A DNA stretch of 64,000 nt, from NCBI GenBank assembly GCA_947044405.1, contig CAMRHE010000654.1:496001-560000 (forward strand). Reading direction: 5' to 3'. A model generated the notes under the pieces. The model saw nothing but the letters and a program-made list of their open reading frames with translations, was not told the origin of the DNA and made no database searches. Both the position numbers and the translations under genes were made by a program. Shown piece by piece: positions 39,101-44,625 of this stretch; the first letter of the stretch is position 1, and each line of letters begins with the position of its first letter. This DNA is from Leptodactylus fallax (Eukaryota; Chordata; Amphibia; Anura; Leptodactylidae).

Positions 39101-41562
39101 AAGCCAAGCATTCATGTATATGGAGGAGTCAGAAGGAATAGCTGTCTACCAAACTTTCAGCTGACAACTAGTGAAGAAGCATGGGCACCTTTAGTAAGGC
39201 TCAAAGGACAGAGGTACACAGGTATGAATGCAAATCGAGACTGCTTGGAGCTTGCTCGTAGTCTGTTACCATGGAAACACATAGTTAAATGAGGGATCCT
39301 TTTATATATAACTAGTGTAGGGGGGTCAAGAATGAAATACTTTCATTGATGACCATTCACTTCAATGAGGGTGAATGCAGATGCATGGGGAACAGGACCC
39401 CCTCATTTCAAAACTGATGTGGGTCCCAGATTCTGAACTACTACCAATCACACTTTTAGGGTGTGCCTGCCTGACGGGTCATATAAACTATATCACATGG
39501 TCACATCTGCATATGTTAATGATATGGGGGCACTGTACAGGTGACAAACAAAGCAAAAACAAAAACATAAGGGATCTGCTGGAAAGGTCAATGTTTCATC
39601 TCGGAACAGATGGGCTGACCTTCTCAGTAAATCCTACTTAACAAACATTTCTCCCGGCCCTGATGTTTACACATCAGTTTAATGCATATGAAGGGCTTTA
39701 AGTAGGAACCTCCAATTCACCCCTTCAGGTCCCACTTAGCAACCTAAAGTAATAAGGTGACAACTGACAACCTACCCAGCACCAAGAATGTGGCCCCTCA
39801 GGCTGGAAAAAATAAGCTGATCACATAACATCCAACTGCTGGGACCCCCAACAATCAGCTGTAATCTATAGGGAACACGATAGCAACTGTTTAATTCCCC
39901 TGTAGCACCCCCAGAGGATAAATGAAACATTGCATTACACAGATCCCATTTAAAACAATGGGGTTTCTGTGTAATGTATGGACATGCCAGGTCCTCCAAA
40001 GAGAAAGACACTCTTTATAAAGGCTTTGAGGGTCGTGAATGGGGAATTTACTCAGAATTATCTAACAGGATACACAAAAATGGTTATTTCTGGTTTTAAA
40101 CTAAAAAAAAAAATTACTATATAGTAAAAAGTTCTGCAAGTTTCTAATATACTTTTCAAGATCTCTGCTTTCAGTCAATGAACAGAGATACTTATGGACA
40201 TCCAGGTGCTAAAAAACCTGCACGGACCTAGCACTTCTCACAGCTGCGAGTTTGCTACAATGGTATCCAGTCTAGACAATCCTCAGTCGGACACGTGCAC
40301 TGGCACAATGTAGCAAACCATCAGCACAGCAAGGGCTTGAGCTGTTGAAGTATCTAATCTACATAGAGGATTGCGGATGCAACTGTCACAAACTCTCAGA
40401 AGTTTTCAGTCACTGACAGCAAGCAGAGATCTCAAAACCAGCGACAGCTCGAAACACAAACTACATTGGAAAGTTGCAGAACTTAACTCTATGTGAACCA
40501 TGAGGTTGGATATGTCAGAGCACAATGTAACGCAAGAGTGTCAGTCCTGTAAACTGTCAGGGTTGCTAGGTTACAGGCTATTGTCAGGGTGCGCAACCAA
40601 TTTACGACCCCTCATCTCACCATTCATCCTTTTTGAAGGCCAGAACTTATTTATGACCAAGATAGACACTTACGGGGTAAACTTACTGCTGTATAAAATT
40701 TATGGAGTTCCCCTTTAAATTTTCCAACCTTCAGGCTACACTTTGCTATAAGTTAGAGGAAGCTGTCTCAATTTACAGCGCCATTTGCACCTCTATCGAA
40801 ACCTATAGCCTCCGGCACACTTGCTCACAAGTAGCTGCAACAAGGGAAAATTGGTCTGCCAAGGAAACAGGGACTGGAAGAAATTTTCATTACATTGGAT
40901 AGAAACTTTTTAAAATTATTTTTTAAAATTTACTAAAATTTCCAAAAAGAGCAGCGAAAAATTAGAACGGTTTCATATGGGTCTCCAAGACTGGTCTAGG
41001 ATGGAAACTGAGGTGACAAAGCTAGAAGAAAAGTCGACTGCATTGGATAGAAACTTTTTAAAATATTAAAAAAAAAAAAAATTCGCAAAATTTCCAAAAA
41101 GATTAACGAAAAGTAGAACAGTTTCATATGTGTCACATATCTCTCCCCCCCCCCATCCTACCAGAAAAACAGCTGTTGGCCCCTATCCAGGTGTGGAGGG
41201 TTAGAACATCTGCCGGCAACGTGCCTTCCCCTTTAAGGATTTGGATGGAGAAAATGGGAAGAACACGTCGTAGGCTAATAAGGTCGTGAAATGCAAAGCG
41301 GAACCCAAAATGAACCCAAAATGAATAGCAGATCCATAACGAAAGAAATATTAGGACTTAAAAATTAGATCTAGAACTGGGTGACCACCTTGCGGCTCCA
41401 TGCAACACACTATCCAAGTGACAGTCAGGAATAAAAATAACTTTATTGACAGTTGTGTCTTCTTACCGTATTATAGAGCGAGTCGCTCTCGGCCACCTCG
41501 GACAGCTCACTCAGTTTACGGTCCCATTGTATGACAGAGTCTCCGCTCTCCAGTATCTCCAT
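100..41562 (-). CDS. creb3l2: creb3l2, ER-anchored bZIP transcription factor, 5' eight coding exons (3' part off-window)
   Basis: CREB3L2 (BBF2H7) is known as an ER-membrane bZIP factor that is released by Golgi proteolysis and activates secretory-pathway genes. Eight minus-strand exons join in phase: 41467-41562, 4573-4789, 2326-2501, 2053-2140, 1786-1973, 563-709, 384-442 and 100-168, together 1040 nt (346 codons plus 2 bases). Every internal junction is GT..AG. Visible features are an acidic N-terminus, two psi-K-x-E sumoylation-like sites (IKME about residues 123-126, IKLE 175-178), the proline-rich [11 protein letters not shown] block (202-212), the basic region N-x3-A-x2-SR (N303, A307, S310, R311) and a heptad L321/C328/L335/L342. 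The [11 protein letters not shown] start, [10 protein letters not shown] and VENC favour CREB3L2 over CREB3L1. The transmembrane and lumenal exons are not in the window. Identification rests on remembered family sequence. Confidence 0.95.
384..442 (-). CDS. creb3l2: creb3l2 coding exon 7 (bZIP basic region)
   Basis: The exon is 59 bp, with acceptor ATTTTCAG and donor AAAAG|GTAAC. It encodes [19 protein letters not shown] (residues 305-323) and contains the base-contacting A-x2-SR of the bZIP and the first zipper leucine. It is too short to stand out as an open frame and was found by matching the family sequence. Confidence 0.96.
563..709 (-). CDS. creb3l2: creb3l2 coding exon 6
   Basis: The exon is 147 bp and exactly 49 codons, residues 256-304, phase 0 at both ends. 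It begins [20 protein letters not shown] and ends [10 protein letters not shown], the start of the DNA-binding basic region. This block is among the best conserved in CREB3L1 and CREB3L2. Confidence 0.97.
810..1670. repeat. interspersed repeat in creb3l2 intron 5 (anuran type, unclassified)
   Basis: The stretch carries phrases such as GCCATAGCCATGGAGTCTCT, GTGATCAAAACCTCATAAA and TTTGGTATCGCACCAATAG, separated by A-rich runs. It resembles, from memory, a high-copy interspersed element of frog genomes. No terminal repeats were defined and no coding sequence was seen. Family and limits are uncertain. Confidence 0.4.
1786..1973 (-). CDS. creb3l2: creb3l2 coding exon 5
   Basis: The exon is 188 bp, residues 193-255, with acceptor CCTTCCTGCAG and donor CAT|GTGAGT. 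It encodes [18 protein letters not shown] followed by a Ser/Pro-rich stretch and [13 protein letters not shown]. In the family the PPTPPSS element acts as an FBXW7-type phosphodegron; here I see only the sequence match. Confidence 0.95.
1974..2052 (-). other. creb3l2 intron 4, 79 bp
   Basis: This very short intron begins GTGAGATCC and ends CTTCCTGCAG. A consensus-like branch site TTACTGACC lies shortly upstream of the acceptor polypyrimidine run. It contrasts with the 36.7-kb intron 1 of the same gene. Confidence 0.85.
2053..2140 (-). CDS. creb3l2: creb3l2 coding exon 4
   Basis: The exon is 88 bp, residues 164-192 plus one base. The acceptor is ATCATTGCAG and the donor is GAAG|GTGAGA. It encodes [20 protein letters not shown], nearly identical to the mammalian block and carrying a second psi-K-x-E site. 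It is separated from exon 5 by only 79 bp. Confidence 0.95.
2326..2501 (-). CDS. creb3l2: creb3l2 coding exon 3
   Basis: The exon is 176 bp, residues 105-163, with acceptor CTACGCAG and donor CAG|GTGAGT. It contains [20 protein letters not shown], which corresponds to the SIKTEPV...PPPGLVPSVTL stretch of mammalian CREB3L2. The psi-K-x-E site IKME is visible. This is one of the less conserved parts of the protein, so the call depends on the in-phase junctions as well. Confidence 0.92.
2502..4572 (-). other. creb3l2 intron 2, no further gene seen
   Basis: This intron contains a short hexamer tract (repeated GACTAC, about 2886-2904), a copy of the CATAGCAACCAATCACAG-type repeat near 2930-2985 (as CATATCAACCATCACAG) and the right foldback element at 4102-4492. 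Nothing else could be identified. Confidence 0.6.
4102..4492. mobile_element. TTAA-flanked foldback element
   Basis: The interval is bounded by TTAA at 4098-4101 and 4493-4496. The two ends are inverted copies over roughly 180 bp: AATATCAGATTtGTtGGGGTC near the left matches the reverse complement of the right end, and both arms contain CACCCGG...CCCACATCGAT. No coding capacity was seen. The TTAA duplication is typical of piggyBac-related MITEs, which is the only basis for that suggestion. Confidence 0.6.
4573..4789 (-). CDS. creb3l2: creb3l2 coding exon 2
   Basis: The exon is 217 bp, residues 33-104 plus one base. The acceptor is TTTCTTTACAG and the donor is GATG|GTATAAA. It carries HFSELLDD and the [19 protein letters not shown] block that is strongly conserved in the OASIS subfamily. 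It encodes part of the N-terminal transactivation region. Confidence 0.95.
5369..5693. mobile_element. TTAA-flanked foldback element (family A)
   Basis: TTAA lies at 5365-5368 and 5694-5697. The arms AGGGGACCTTGTACCACCTC (left) and AGGGGATCTTTCACACCTCC (right, reverse complement) pair. An internal palindrome GTTGGAATTTTTTCTCTAGC / GCTAGAGAAAAAATTCCAAC is also present. A second copy of the same family lies at 51297-51610. It is non-coding. Confidence 0.65.
6063..7183 (+). repeat. Gypsy 5' LTR (1121 bp)
   Basis: It begins TGTGGCATCCC and ends GGTCACCGCA. It is preceded by CATT and followed by the primer-binding site. It is almost identical to the 3' LTR. Short open frames inside it are duplicated in the other LTR and are not genes. 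Confidence 0.95.
7192..7209 (+). other. Gypsy primer-binding site
   Basis: The sequence TGGCGTCACGAACAGGAT starts eight bases after the LTR end. The leading TGG complements a tRNA CCA tail. The complement reads ATCCTG...GACGCCA, whose discriminator G and AATCCTG-like T-arm suggest a serine tRNA, tentatively. Confidence 0.7.
7210..7947 (+). other. Gypsy leader between primer-binding site and gag
   Basis: About 740 bp without a recognisable gene. It would hold the packaging signal and translation leader of the element. Several short open frames are present but none looks coding. Confidence 0.6.
7948..9036 (+). CDS. gag: Gypsy Gag polyprotein (362 aa)
   Basis: This is the structural protein of the retrotransposon particle. 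The open frame is intact. Residues about 35-200 form a Gag/retrotransposon capsid-like region ([40 protein letters not shown]). They are followed by a Pro/Ser-rich linker, a short coiled-coil-like stretch (about 250-275) and one CCHC zinc knuckle, C307-x2-C310-x4-H315-x4-C320, for RNA binding. The start is the first ATG after the leader, in context AACATGA. The end overlaps pol in the -1 frame by about 150 bp, implying ribosomal frameshifting. The capsid-like part resembles the vertebrate Gag-derived PNMA/ZCCHC group, as expected for Ty3/Gypsy Gag. Confidence 0.9.
   Translation: MTEQSDIVPSVSSDPAVPMASSLPFSMPFYPGAPWLPRYKGEAHTLRDFREKMLSLFQFYPLNTEQQIQILLGQLEGAAAREVKSWPASDKRTPGQILDKLQVNFDMRSVSEVKMRFFSRQQLPGETLWDYALSLQEAFRAVVQVDPRENVDSDKILLDRFIEGAGTTLLQSQLRMLAAQHPSITFADFKALAIQVLGQEQPQPSPVICAPSPGPSTSIAPVVLSLPLGTSPAAQTAQTTPADSRDDLLARVDHLTRAMEQITVRLDRLTQPSSLSSDPLRSLNISPESPPRRPSSVKPPQSERPYCTYCHRYGHTRPQCFQLNGPPPRQRAAPWEERRRAQVNLQCHCHASSQPAHTSQSG
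8883..12956 (+). pseudogene. pol: Gypsy Pol (protease-RT-RNase H-integrase), two in-frame stops
   Basis: A single frame runs from 8883, just after a stop at 8880, to 12956. It is broken by TGA at 9444-9446, between protease and RT, and TAG at 12027-12029, immediately after the second catalytic Asp of integrase. Protease has DTGS at 9063-9074. RT shows [28 protein letters not shown] and YLDD at 10416-10427. RNase H has YTDAS (Asp at 10887) and YTDNNPL. Integrase has an HHCC finger (His 11646, 11661; Cys 11751, 11760) and a D-D-35-E triad (11847, 12018, 12126). A GPY/F-like tail with VGDRVWLR follows. The remainder is uninterrupted, so decay is slight and recent. Confidence 0.92.
12957..13524 (+). 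other. Gypsy region between pol and polypurine tract
   Basis: About 570 bp with only short open frames (65-88 codons, overlapping in different frames). No envelope or accessory protein was recognised. I take it as 3' untranslated sequence of the element. Confidence 0.55.
13525..13536 (+). other. Gypsy polypurine tract
   Basis: AAAGAGGGGGAG is an uninterrupted purine run, followed by TA and then the TG of the 3' LTR. It is the expected primer for plus-strand DNA synthesis. Confidence 0.85.
13539..14660 (+). repeat. Gypsy 3' LTR (1122 bp)
   Basis: It follows the polypurine tract by two bases and ends GGTCACCGCA just before the CATT target duplication. Differences from the 5' LTR seen by eye are at about 13966, 14026, two near 14181-14185, two near 14214-14234, and one extra G near 14495. 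Confidence 0.95.
14665..17180. other. intronic sequence, no gene recognised
   Basis: Apart from the array at 15.4-15.9 kb and one copy of the dispersed CACCCAGCTTTCCCAG motif near 14885, nothing could be assigned. A GC-richer stretch at about 16594-16920 contains a 108-codon frame of no recognisable family. Confidence 0.5.
15405..15920 (+). repeat. degenerate ~30-bp minisatellite (GGGTCTGTATTTGTTTAGG type), copy 1
   Basis: Repeated phrases such as GGGTCTGGTCTGGGG, GGTCTGTATGTGTTTA and AAGGGGTCTGG recur with a spacing near 30 bp but drift strongly. The unit is the same as the cleaner array at 35.78-36.53 kb. It is non-coding. Confidence 0.75.
17185..17488. mobile_element. TTAA-flanked foldback element
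   Basis: TTAA lies at 17181-17184 and 17489-17492. The arms contain CTGCAGATAGATAGGTTAGG and its complement near 17425-17450, and the paired CTCCGTTGCCGAGATAT / ATATCTCAGCAACGGAG. The two halves therefore fold into one long hairpin. It is non-coding. Confidence 0.65.
17930..18600. repeat. local tandem duplication, two ~320-bp copies
   Basis: Copy 1 (about 17930-18240) and copy 2 (about 18275-18600) share GGAGCA(T)CCAT...GCTTCACT, TTTTCCACAGC, AAAGTTCATGCCCCCTTC, AAGGGGTTAAGCTAGCCC, CAGTTGTATA and AGTAGACATGT in the same order. The copies are clearly diverged. It is non-coding. Confidence 0.7.
18601..20946. other. intronic sequence with diverged repeats, no gene recognised
   Basis: Between 19035 and 19690 related segments occur in both orientations (GGACTGAGGTTCTTTGGGC and GAACTGAGGTTCCTTGGGCC; also TAGAGCCTGGGC and its complement), an old imperfect palindromic repeat. 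The rest shows nothing I can name. Confidence 0.45.
20951..21448. mobile_element. TTAA-flanked foldback element, ~180-bp arms
   Basis: TTAA lies at 20947-20950 and 21449-21452. The ends AGGGGTATTCCCACGACCAT and AGGGGTATTCCCATGAACAT (reverse complement) match. The inner arm with GTTAAACATTTTTGCAAATA is present in both halves. There is no coding capacity. Confidence 0.7.
21812..22260 (+). repeat. 24-bp minisatellite, array 1
   Basis: The unit is approximately TTGAGCACxxTATGGTGGTATTAT. Because 24 is a multiple of three, it yields a long apparent frame with an eight-residue repeat (LFEHxMVV), which is an artefact. Copies are 70-95% alike by eye. A second array of the same unit lies at 23104-23790. 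Confidence 0.8.
22489..22663 (+). repeat. 31-bp minisatellite, about 6 copies
   Basis: The unit runs TATGGGCAGTATATGGCTGC then TGTCTTCTGTC. The copies are nearly identical, with only single-base differences, so the array expanded recently. It sits between the two 24-bp arrays. Confidence 0.9.
23104..23790 (+). repeat. 24-bp minisatellite, array 2
   Basis: The unit is the same as at 21.8 kb (TTGAGCACTGTATGGTGGTATTAT), with about 25 variably diverged copies and some interruptions. Apparent frames on both strands through it reflect the period and are not genes. Confidence 0.8.
23791..25083. other. intronic sequence, no gene recognised
   Basis: It contains a copy of a CTTAAAGGGATTGTCC end near 24410, possibly a decayed foldback element, and a poly-A run at about 24528-24544. 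Nothing else could be assigned. Confidence 0.45.
25084..25492. mobile_element. non-autonomous DNA element, TA-flanked (anuran type)
   Basis: The left end TAGAGAGGAGCGAATCGA matches the reverse complement of the right end (TAGAGATGAGCGAATTTC). TA dinucleotides lie at both outer edges. Frequent GAATT/TTCGA words follow. It resembles common frog elements with GAGATGAGCGAA ends, from memory. A GAGA microsatellite lies inside at about 25310-25323. Confidence 0.55.
25493..32178. other. intronic sequence, mostly unassigned
   Basis: Almost 6.7 kb with no identifiable gene or well-defined transposon. Unclassified dispersed repeats occur (for example the ACATGTTAAAAATCAACATG palindrome near 30870, similar to one near 3957). 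A copy of the CCCAGCTTTACCAGACTCCTG motif lies near 31540. The interval 29019-29425 has two overlapping open frames discussed under findings. Confidence 0.45.
32181..33747 (+). mobile_element. complete Tc1/mariner element, DD35E, 1567 bp
   Basis: The ends are inverted repeats of about 38 bp beginning CAGTCATGGCCAAAAGTTTT, with a single mismatch between the arms. They are flanked by the TA duplication at 32179-32180 and 33748-33749. One uninterrupted transposase gene lies inside. The intact gene and nearly perfect ends indicate a young copy. It sits in creb3l2 intron 1, antisense to the gene. Confidence 0.95.
32554..33570 (+). CDS. Tc1-like transposase, intact, 338 aa
   Basis: It catalyses cut-and-paste transposition of its own element at TA sites. 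The ATG at 32554 is in a perfect ACCATGG context; an upstream extension of 11 codons would lack an ATG. Residues about 1-120 hold two helix-turn-helix segments separated by a GRPR AT-hook-like motif (PGRPRKTS, 54-61). The catalytic triad is D149 (FSDES), D241 (QHDGAPCH) and E277 (LNPIENLW), with 35 residues between the second Asp and Glu. Classical Tc1 has 34. The extra residue lies at GPWPG, where Tc1 has DWP. This spacing matches the described DD35E 'Traveler' group of vertebrates, but that placement is from memory. No stop or frameshift is present, so the enzyme may be functional. Confidence 0.93.
   Translation: MVISKETRAVIIALHKNGLTGKSIAARKIAPQSTIYRIIKNFKERGSIGAKKAPGRPRKTSKRQDRLLKVFQLRDRATSSAELAEEWQQAGVSASARTVRRRLLEQGLVSRRAAKKPLLSRKNIRDRLIFCKRYREWTAEDWGKVIFSDESPFRLFGTSGKQLIRRRRGERYHQSCLMPTVKHPETIHVWGCFSAKGIGSLTVLPKNTAMNKEWYQNVLQEQLLPTVQEQFGAQQCLFQHDGAPCHKAKVITKWLREQNIEILGPWPGNSPDLNPIENLWSIIKRRVDKQKPTNSDKIKALILQEWTAISQDLVQKLIESMPGRIAEVLKKKGQHCKY
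33820..34037. mobile_element. TTAA-flanked short foldback element
   Basis: TTAA lies at 33816-33819 and 34038-34041. The ends AGGGGTTGTTCGGGAC and (reverse complement) AGGGGTTGTCTGGAAC match. It includes CAATACCAAACACAACCA, seen also in the copies at 34180 and 47232 and in decayed form near 53105. It is non-coding. Confidence 0.65.
34180..34371. mobile_element. TTAA-flanked short foldback element
   Basis: TTAA lies at 34176-34179 and 34372-34375. The ends AGGGGTTGTCCAGGATTACA and AGGGGTTGTCCGGGATTACA (reverse complement) are nearly identical, so the copy is fairly young. It belongs to the same family as the copy immediately to its left. It is non-coding. Confidence 0.75.
34376..35771. other. 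intronic sequence, no gene recognised
   Basis: Copies of the dispersed GGGAAAGCTGGGT / CAGCTTTCC motif occur near 34862, 35010 and 35097. A partial CTGATTGGTTGCTATGGG repeat lies near 35530. Nothing else was identified. Confidence 0.45.
35775..36530 (+). repeat. 30-bp minisatellite, ~24 copies, copy 2 of the family
   Basis: The unit is AGGGGTCTGGTCTGGGGTCT followed by GTATTAGTTT. The array is very regular from 35821 to 36300, with runs of identical AGAGG or AGGGG variants that suggest block expansion, and it degenerates at both edges. Related sequence continues weakly to about 36780. Confidence 0.95.
36531..41466. other. intronic sequence near exon 1, no gene recognised
   Basis: Dispersed repeats are present. 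Segments with AACAGACTACAAACCCTATG near 38800 and its reverse complement near 39255 also recur at 45.4 kb. A GCAAGCTGGGAGTTGTAGTT motif lies at about 37766. A diverged duplicate pair sits around 40880-41130 (GGATAGAAACTTTTTAAAAT twice). No coding exon was recognised. Confidence 0.45.
41467..41562 (-). CDS. creb3l2: creb3l2 coding exon 1 (start codon)
   Basis: The exon encodes residues 1-32, beginning [20 protein letters not shown]. The ATG sits in a strong Kozak context (ACCATGG) and the donor is ACG|GTAAGA, phase 0. It joins exactly to the exon starting HFSELLDD 36.7 kb away, which matches the usual junction before HFSELLD in CREB3L2. The 5' untranslated part lies above 41562, but its start cannot be fixed from sequence alone. 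Confidence 0.93.
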
Positions 41563-41879
41563 GGTCTGCGCAGTAATTGATACGAAGGGTTAATCGCAAT
41601 CCTAAAAAAATTTTAAGGCTACTTGGATGTAAAATCCTGCAGATCTCTGCCCAGAGGGAAGGGATCGGCTGATCAGCGCAGTTTAAAGGGACTGGAGTAA
41701 GTTTTAAGTAAATATAGAGAGTCCAGGATGTGAACTGGGGGCAGTGACAGTGTTGCTATGGAGAACAGGGTGATGACAGTGACTTCAATCCAGTGTGAGG
41801 GTCTGTGAGGTCCAGTGGGAGGTCAGGGTAAGCAGAGTCAGTGCACAGCTGGTAGGTCCTCCTTCCTCTAAGTCCAGGA
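41563..41879 (-). other. creb3l2 5' UTR / proximal upstream region
   Basis: This is the sequence immediately 5' of the creb3l2 ATG. It contains no recognised coding sequence or transposon. The transcription start cannot be placed by eye, so the border between 5' UTR and promoter is arbitrary. Confidence 0.5.
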
Positions 41880-42240
41880 TCACACTGACAGCCTCACTCA
41901 ACCCTCACCCGCCCACCTGAACACAAAACACGCCCATGTCACCCTCTCGTCCAATCACCATCTCGGCGACTTTACTCTCAGCCAATCAGCGAGCTCTCCA
42001 TGCCCCGAGGGAAAACGCAGCTGTAGTTCACAGGAATGTGGGCGAGGCCTCTTGTGTTTGATAACTCCGCAAGCCAATCAGCGGGCGTGCCGAGAGTTAA
42101 ACCCGGTAGAGAACGCGAGTCGGGCAGTTGATTGACGTCCCGATAGACCAATAGGAAGGAGATGTAAGATGGCGCGTCCAATGAGATAAGGACAAGAATA
42201 TCTGTGCAACCAACACAGAGGAGGCCCCGCCCACACGTGT
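41880..42240. promoter_or_regulatory. putative creb3l2 promoter: CCAAT cluster, CpG-enriched
   Basis: This stretch is 320-680 bp upstream of the creb3l2 ATG and is visibly richer in GC and CpG than its surroundings. Five CCAAT boxes are readable on the plus strand at 41951, 41982, 42074, 42148 and 42178. A CRE/ATF-like TGACGTCC lies at 42133-42140 and a YY1-like AAGATGGCGCG at 42166-42176. I see no clear TATA box. NF-Y, ATF/CREB and YY1 binding are inferred from motifs only. The promoter may be bidirectional, but no plus-strand gene was found to its right. Confidence 0.6.
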
Positions 42241-42892
42241 GGCTAGAACACAACAGCTGATAGTGTTATTCTGGTGCTGCCTTCTATAATAGACTGTTAT
42301 AATTGTTATATATGGCTCATATTATTACCTTATAGTGTCTCAGTGTGGGAGGGAAACAGTCAGCAATACTGATAATCCTGCATTTTAATTCTAGTATAAA
42401 GCATTGCGTGATTATAATGAGGAGTAGAACGATATCCGTAATATATCCATATCTGTGGTAGTTGTTCAATAGATTAATATAAGGCAAAAATTATTTTAAA
42501 AAATTGTTAATTGTTACTTTGTAACCAGCCATCACACGTGACGCACGAGGCAGGGGCACACTTGCCCCCAATTTCGTTTTTTTACAATTCACCTGGGCTC
42601 AGCCATATCTATATACTGACATGATAGCCTAGTTCATTTGCCACAAATGCCCCCTTGCTGGGAGTTGTGGTACGCCAATGCTCCCCCACAGGTGAGGTAC
42701 CTGTTATACAGGTTGAGCTTTGCTTACCTAGTCCACCGACTAACCACACACATTGGAAGGTAGCGTCACAATTCGCCATACATTAGCAAATGTGGGTCCT
42801 GGGGGTCCAGGTAATCCAAAAACTAACTGCTGGCCTCTCGTCCTCCTCCACCTGTCCCTAACTGGCCTTACTTCACACCTCAGAAAATACTA

Positions 42893-43263
42893 GTGCATCT
42901 CAATAAATTAGAATATCATCAGAATTACCCTCCTTGTGGATTGTGTCAATGACTGCCTTATGGACATCTGTCAAGTCAGCGGTCTTCCCCATGATTGTGT
43001 CGCCTACTGAACCAGAATAAAGGGACCCTTTTAAACACTTAGGAAGCCTTTGCAGGTGTTTTGGGTTAATTCTAATTTTCTGAGATAATGACGTTTGGGT
43101 TTTCCTTGGTTGTAAGCCATAATCATCAACATTAACAGAAATAAAACTTGAAAAAGTTCACTCACTCTGTAATGACTCAATATAAAATATGGGTTTCACT
43201 TTTTCAATTGAATTATTAAAAGAAAATAACTTTTTGATGATATTGTAATTTATTGAGATGCAC
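42893..43263. mobile_element. TA-flanked non-autonomous DNA transposon (371 bp)
   Basis: Inverted ends of about 29 bp, left GTGCATCTCAATAAATTAGA and right (reverse complement) GTGCATCTCAATAAATTACA, lie inside TA dinucleotides at 42891-42892 and 43264-43265. The interior has no open transposase. End sequence and TA duplication fit an internally deleted mariner/Tc1-type element. Confidence 0.75.
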
Positions 43264-43324
43264 TAGTAAGGGCAATGTGGCGGACATTTTTGAACAGCCA
43301 TCCACAGCTTTTTTCAAAACAATA

Positions 43325-43662
43325 AGAGTCTAAGGGACTATTCACACAACCATTTTCTGACTGTCCATTTACCAGGGCTGTCAATAAATAGGGAATGTCC
43401 TGTTTTTGGAGACTGTTTTTGGCACCCACTGAAGACGGTGGGTCTGTTTTTAACATCCAAGTGATGGCTGTTATAAATGGATCGGTGGGTTGGGTAAAAA
43501 AAAAAAAGACCAATGAAATTCCGTTAAAAATTAATGCAAAAGGAATGACAATTGAGAGTCAAAAACAGAAAAAACGGACACAGAACCGATGCAGAACGGT
43601 TGTCAAAAACAGACAACTATGTAAATTTTTGATGTCTGCTAAACGGTCACGGTTGTGTGAAG
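43325..43662. repeat. imperfect foldback repeat
   Basis: The left ACTATTCACACAACCATTTT and the right reverse complement TTCACACAACCGTGACCG pair. The interior contains GTCAAAAACAGAAAAAACGG-type words. This resembles dispersed frog repeats with 'TTCACACAACCG' ends. Its class is unknown. Confidence 0.5.
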
Positions 43663-43984
43663 CCTTCTGGCCAATCTCCATACCTATTTTCCTGGCGCAC
43701 GGCAGCCCTACCTTACCTTAATCTGTCCACCCCCTTACCTGGCACCACCAACCATAAATTGACCACCATTTTCTTTTTGTTTCTCAGCCATCCCTTACCC
43801 TCATACACCTACTATAGTTTGCTAGGGCTACATTCCCCCCCCCCTTAATTTCTCAAATATGAATTTCTCCCTGAACTTGAGGTCTTATTTTAGCCGCCAT
43901 GACAGGCAGTAAAGTCAGCCATAGTTACACCTCCTGGACCCTGCTCGCTTAAACAAGGTTGCACTGGTGTGGTGTCAAGACCTT

Positions 43985-44625
43985 TGTGCAGAGGTAAATT
44001 GAGGTAAATTTTCTATAAGTAATATGGAGTAAACTGAGGTAAATTTTCTGTAAGTAATATGGAGTAAACTGAGGTAAATTTGAGGTACATTTTCTATATA
44101 ATTGATATGGCGTAAATTGAGGTAAATTAGAGGTAAATTTTCTATATAACTAATATGGAATAAATTGAGGTAAATTTGAGGTACATTTTCTATAAGTAAT
44201 ATGGAGTAAATTGAGGTAAATTTGAGGTACATTTTCTATATAACTAATATGGAATAAATTGAGGTAAATTTGAGGTACATTTCCTATAAGTAATATGGAG
44301 TAAATTGAGGTAAATTTGAGGTACATTTTCTTTATTACTTAATATGGAATAAACTGAGGTAATTTGAGGTACATTTTCTATAAGTAATATGGAGTAAATT
44401 GAGGTAAATTTGAGGTACATTTTCTATAACTAATATGGAGTAAGTTGAGGTAAATTTGAGGTACATTTTCTATAAGTAATATGGAGTAAATTGGGGTAAA
44501 TTTGAGGTACATTTTCTATATAATTAATATGGAGTAAATTGAGTTAAATTTAAGGTACATTTTCTATAACTAATATGGAGTAAATTGAGGTAAATTTGAG
44601 TTACATTTTCTGTAAGTAATATGGC
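43985..44625 (+). repeat. 46-48 bp AT-rich minisatellite, ~13 copies
   Basis: The unit contains GAGGTAAATTTGAGGTACAT, then TTTCTATAAGTAATATGGAG and TAAATT. Copies alternate between TATAAGTAAT and TATATAACTAAT versions. It produces a repetitive minus-strand frame that is not a gene. Confidence 0.85.

Larger units (their letters stand above)
4790..41466 (-). other. creb3l2 intron 1, about 36.7 kb
   Basis: This is the interval between coding exons 1 and 2. It contains the Gypsy element, the intact Tc1-like element, several foldback elements and five minisatellite arrays, all listed separately. I recognise no further creb3l2 coding exon inside it. An untranslated or alternative first exon cannot be excluded. 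Confidence 0.85.
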
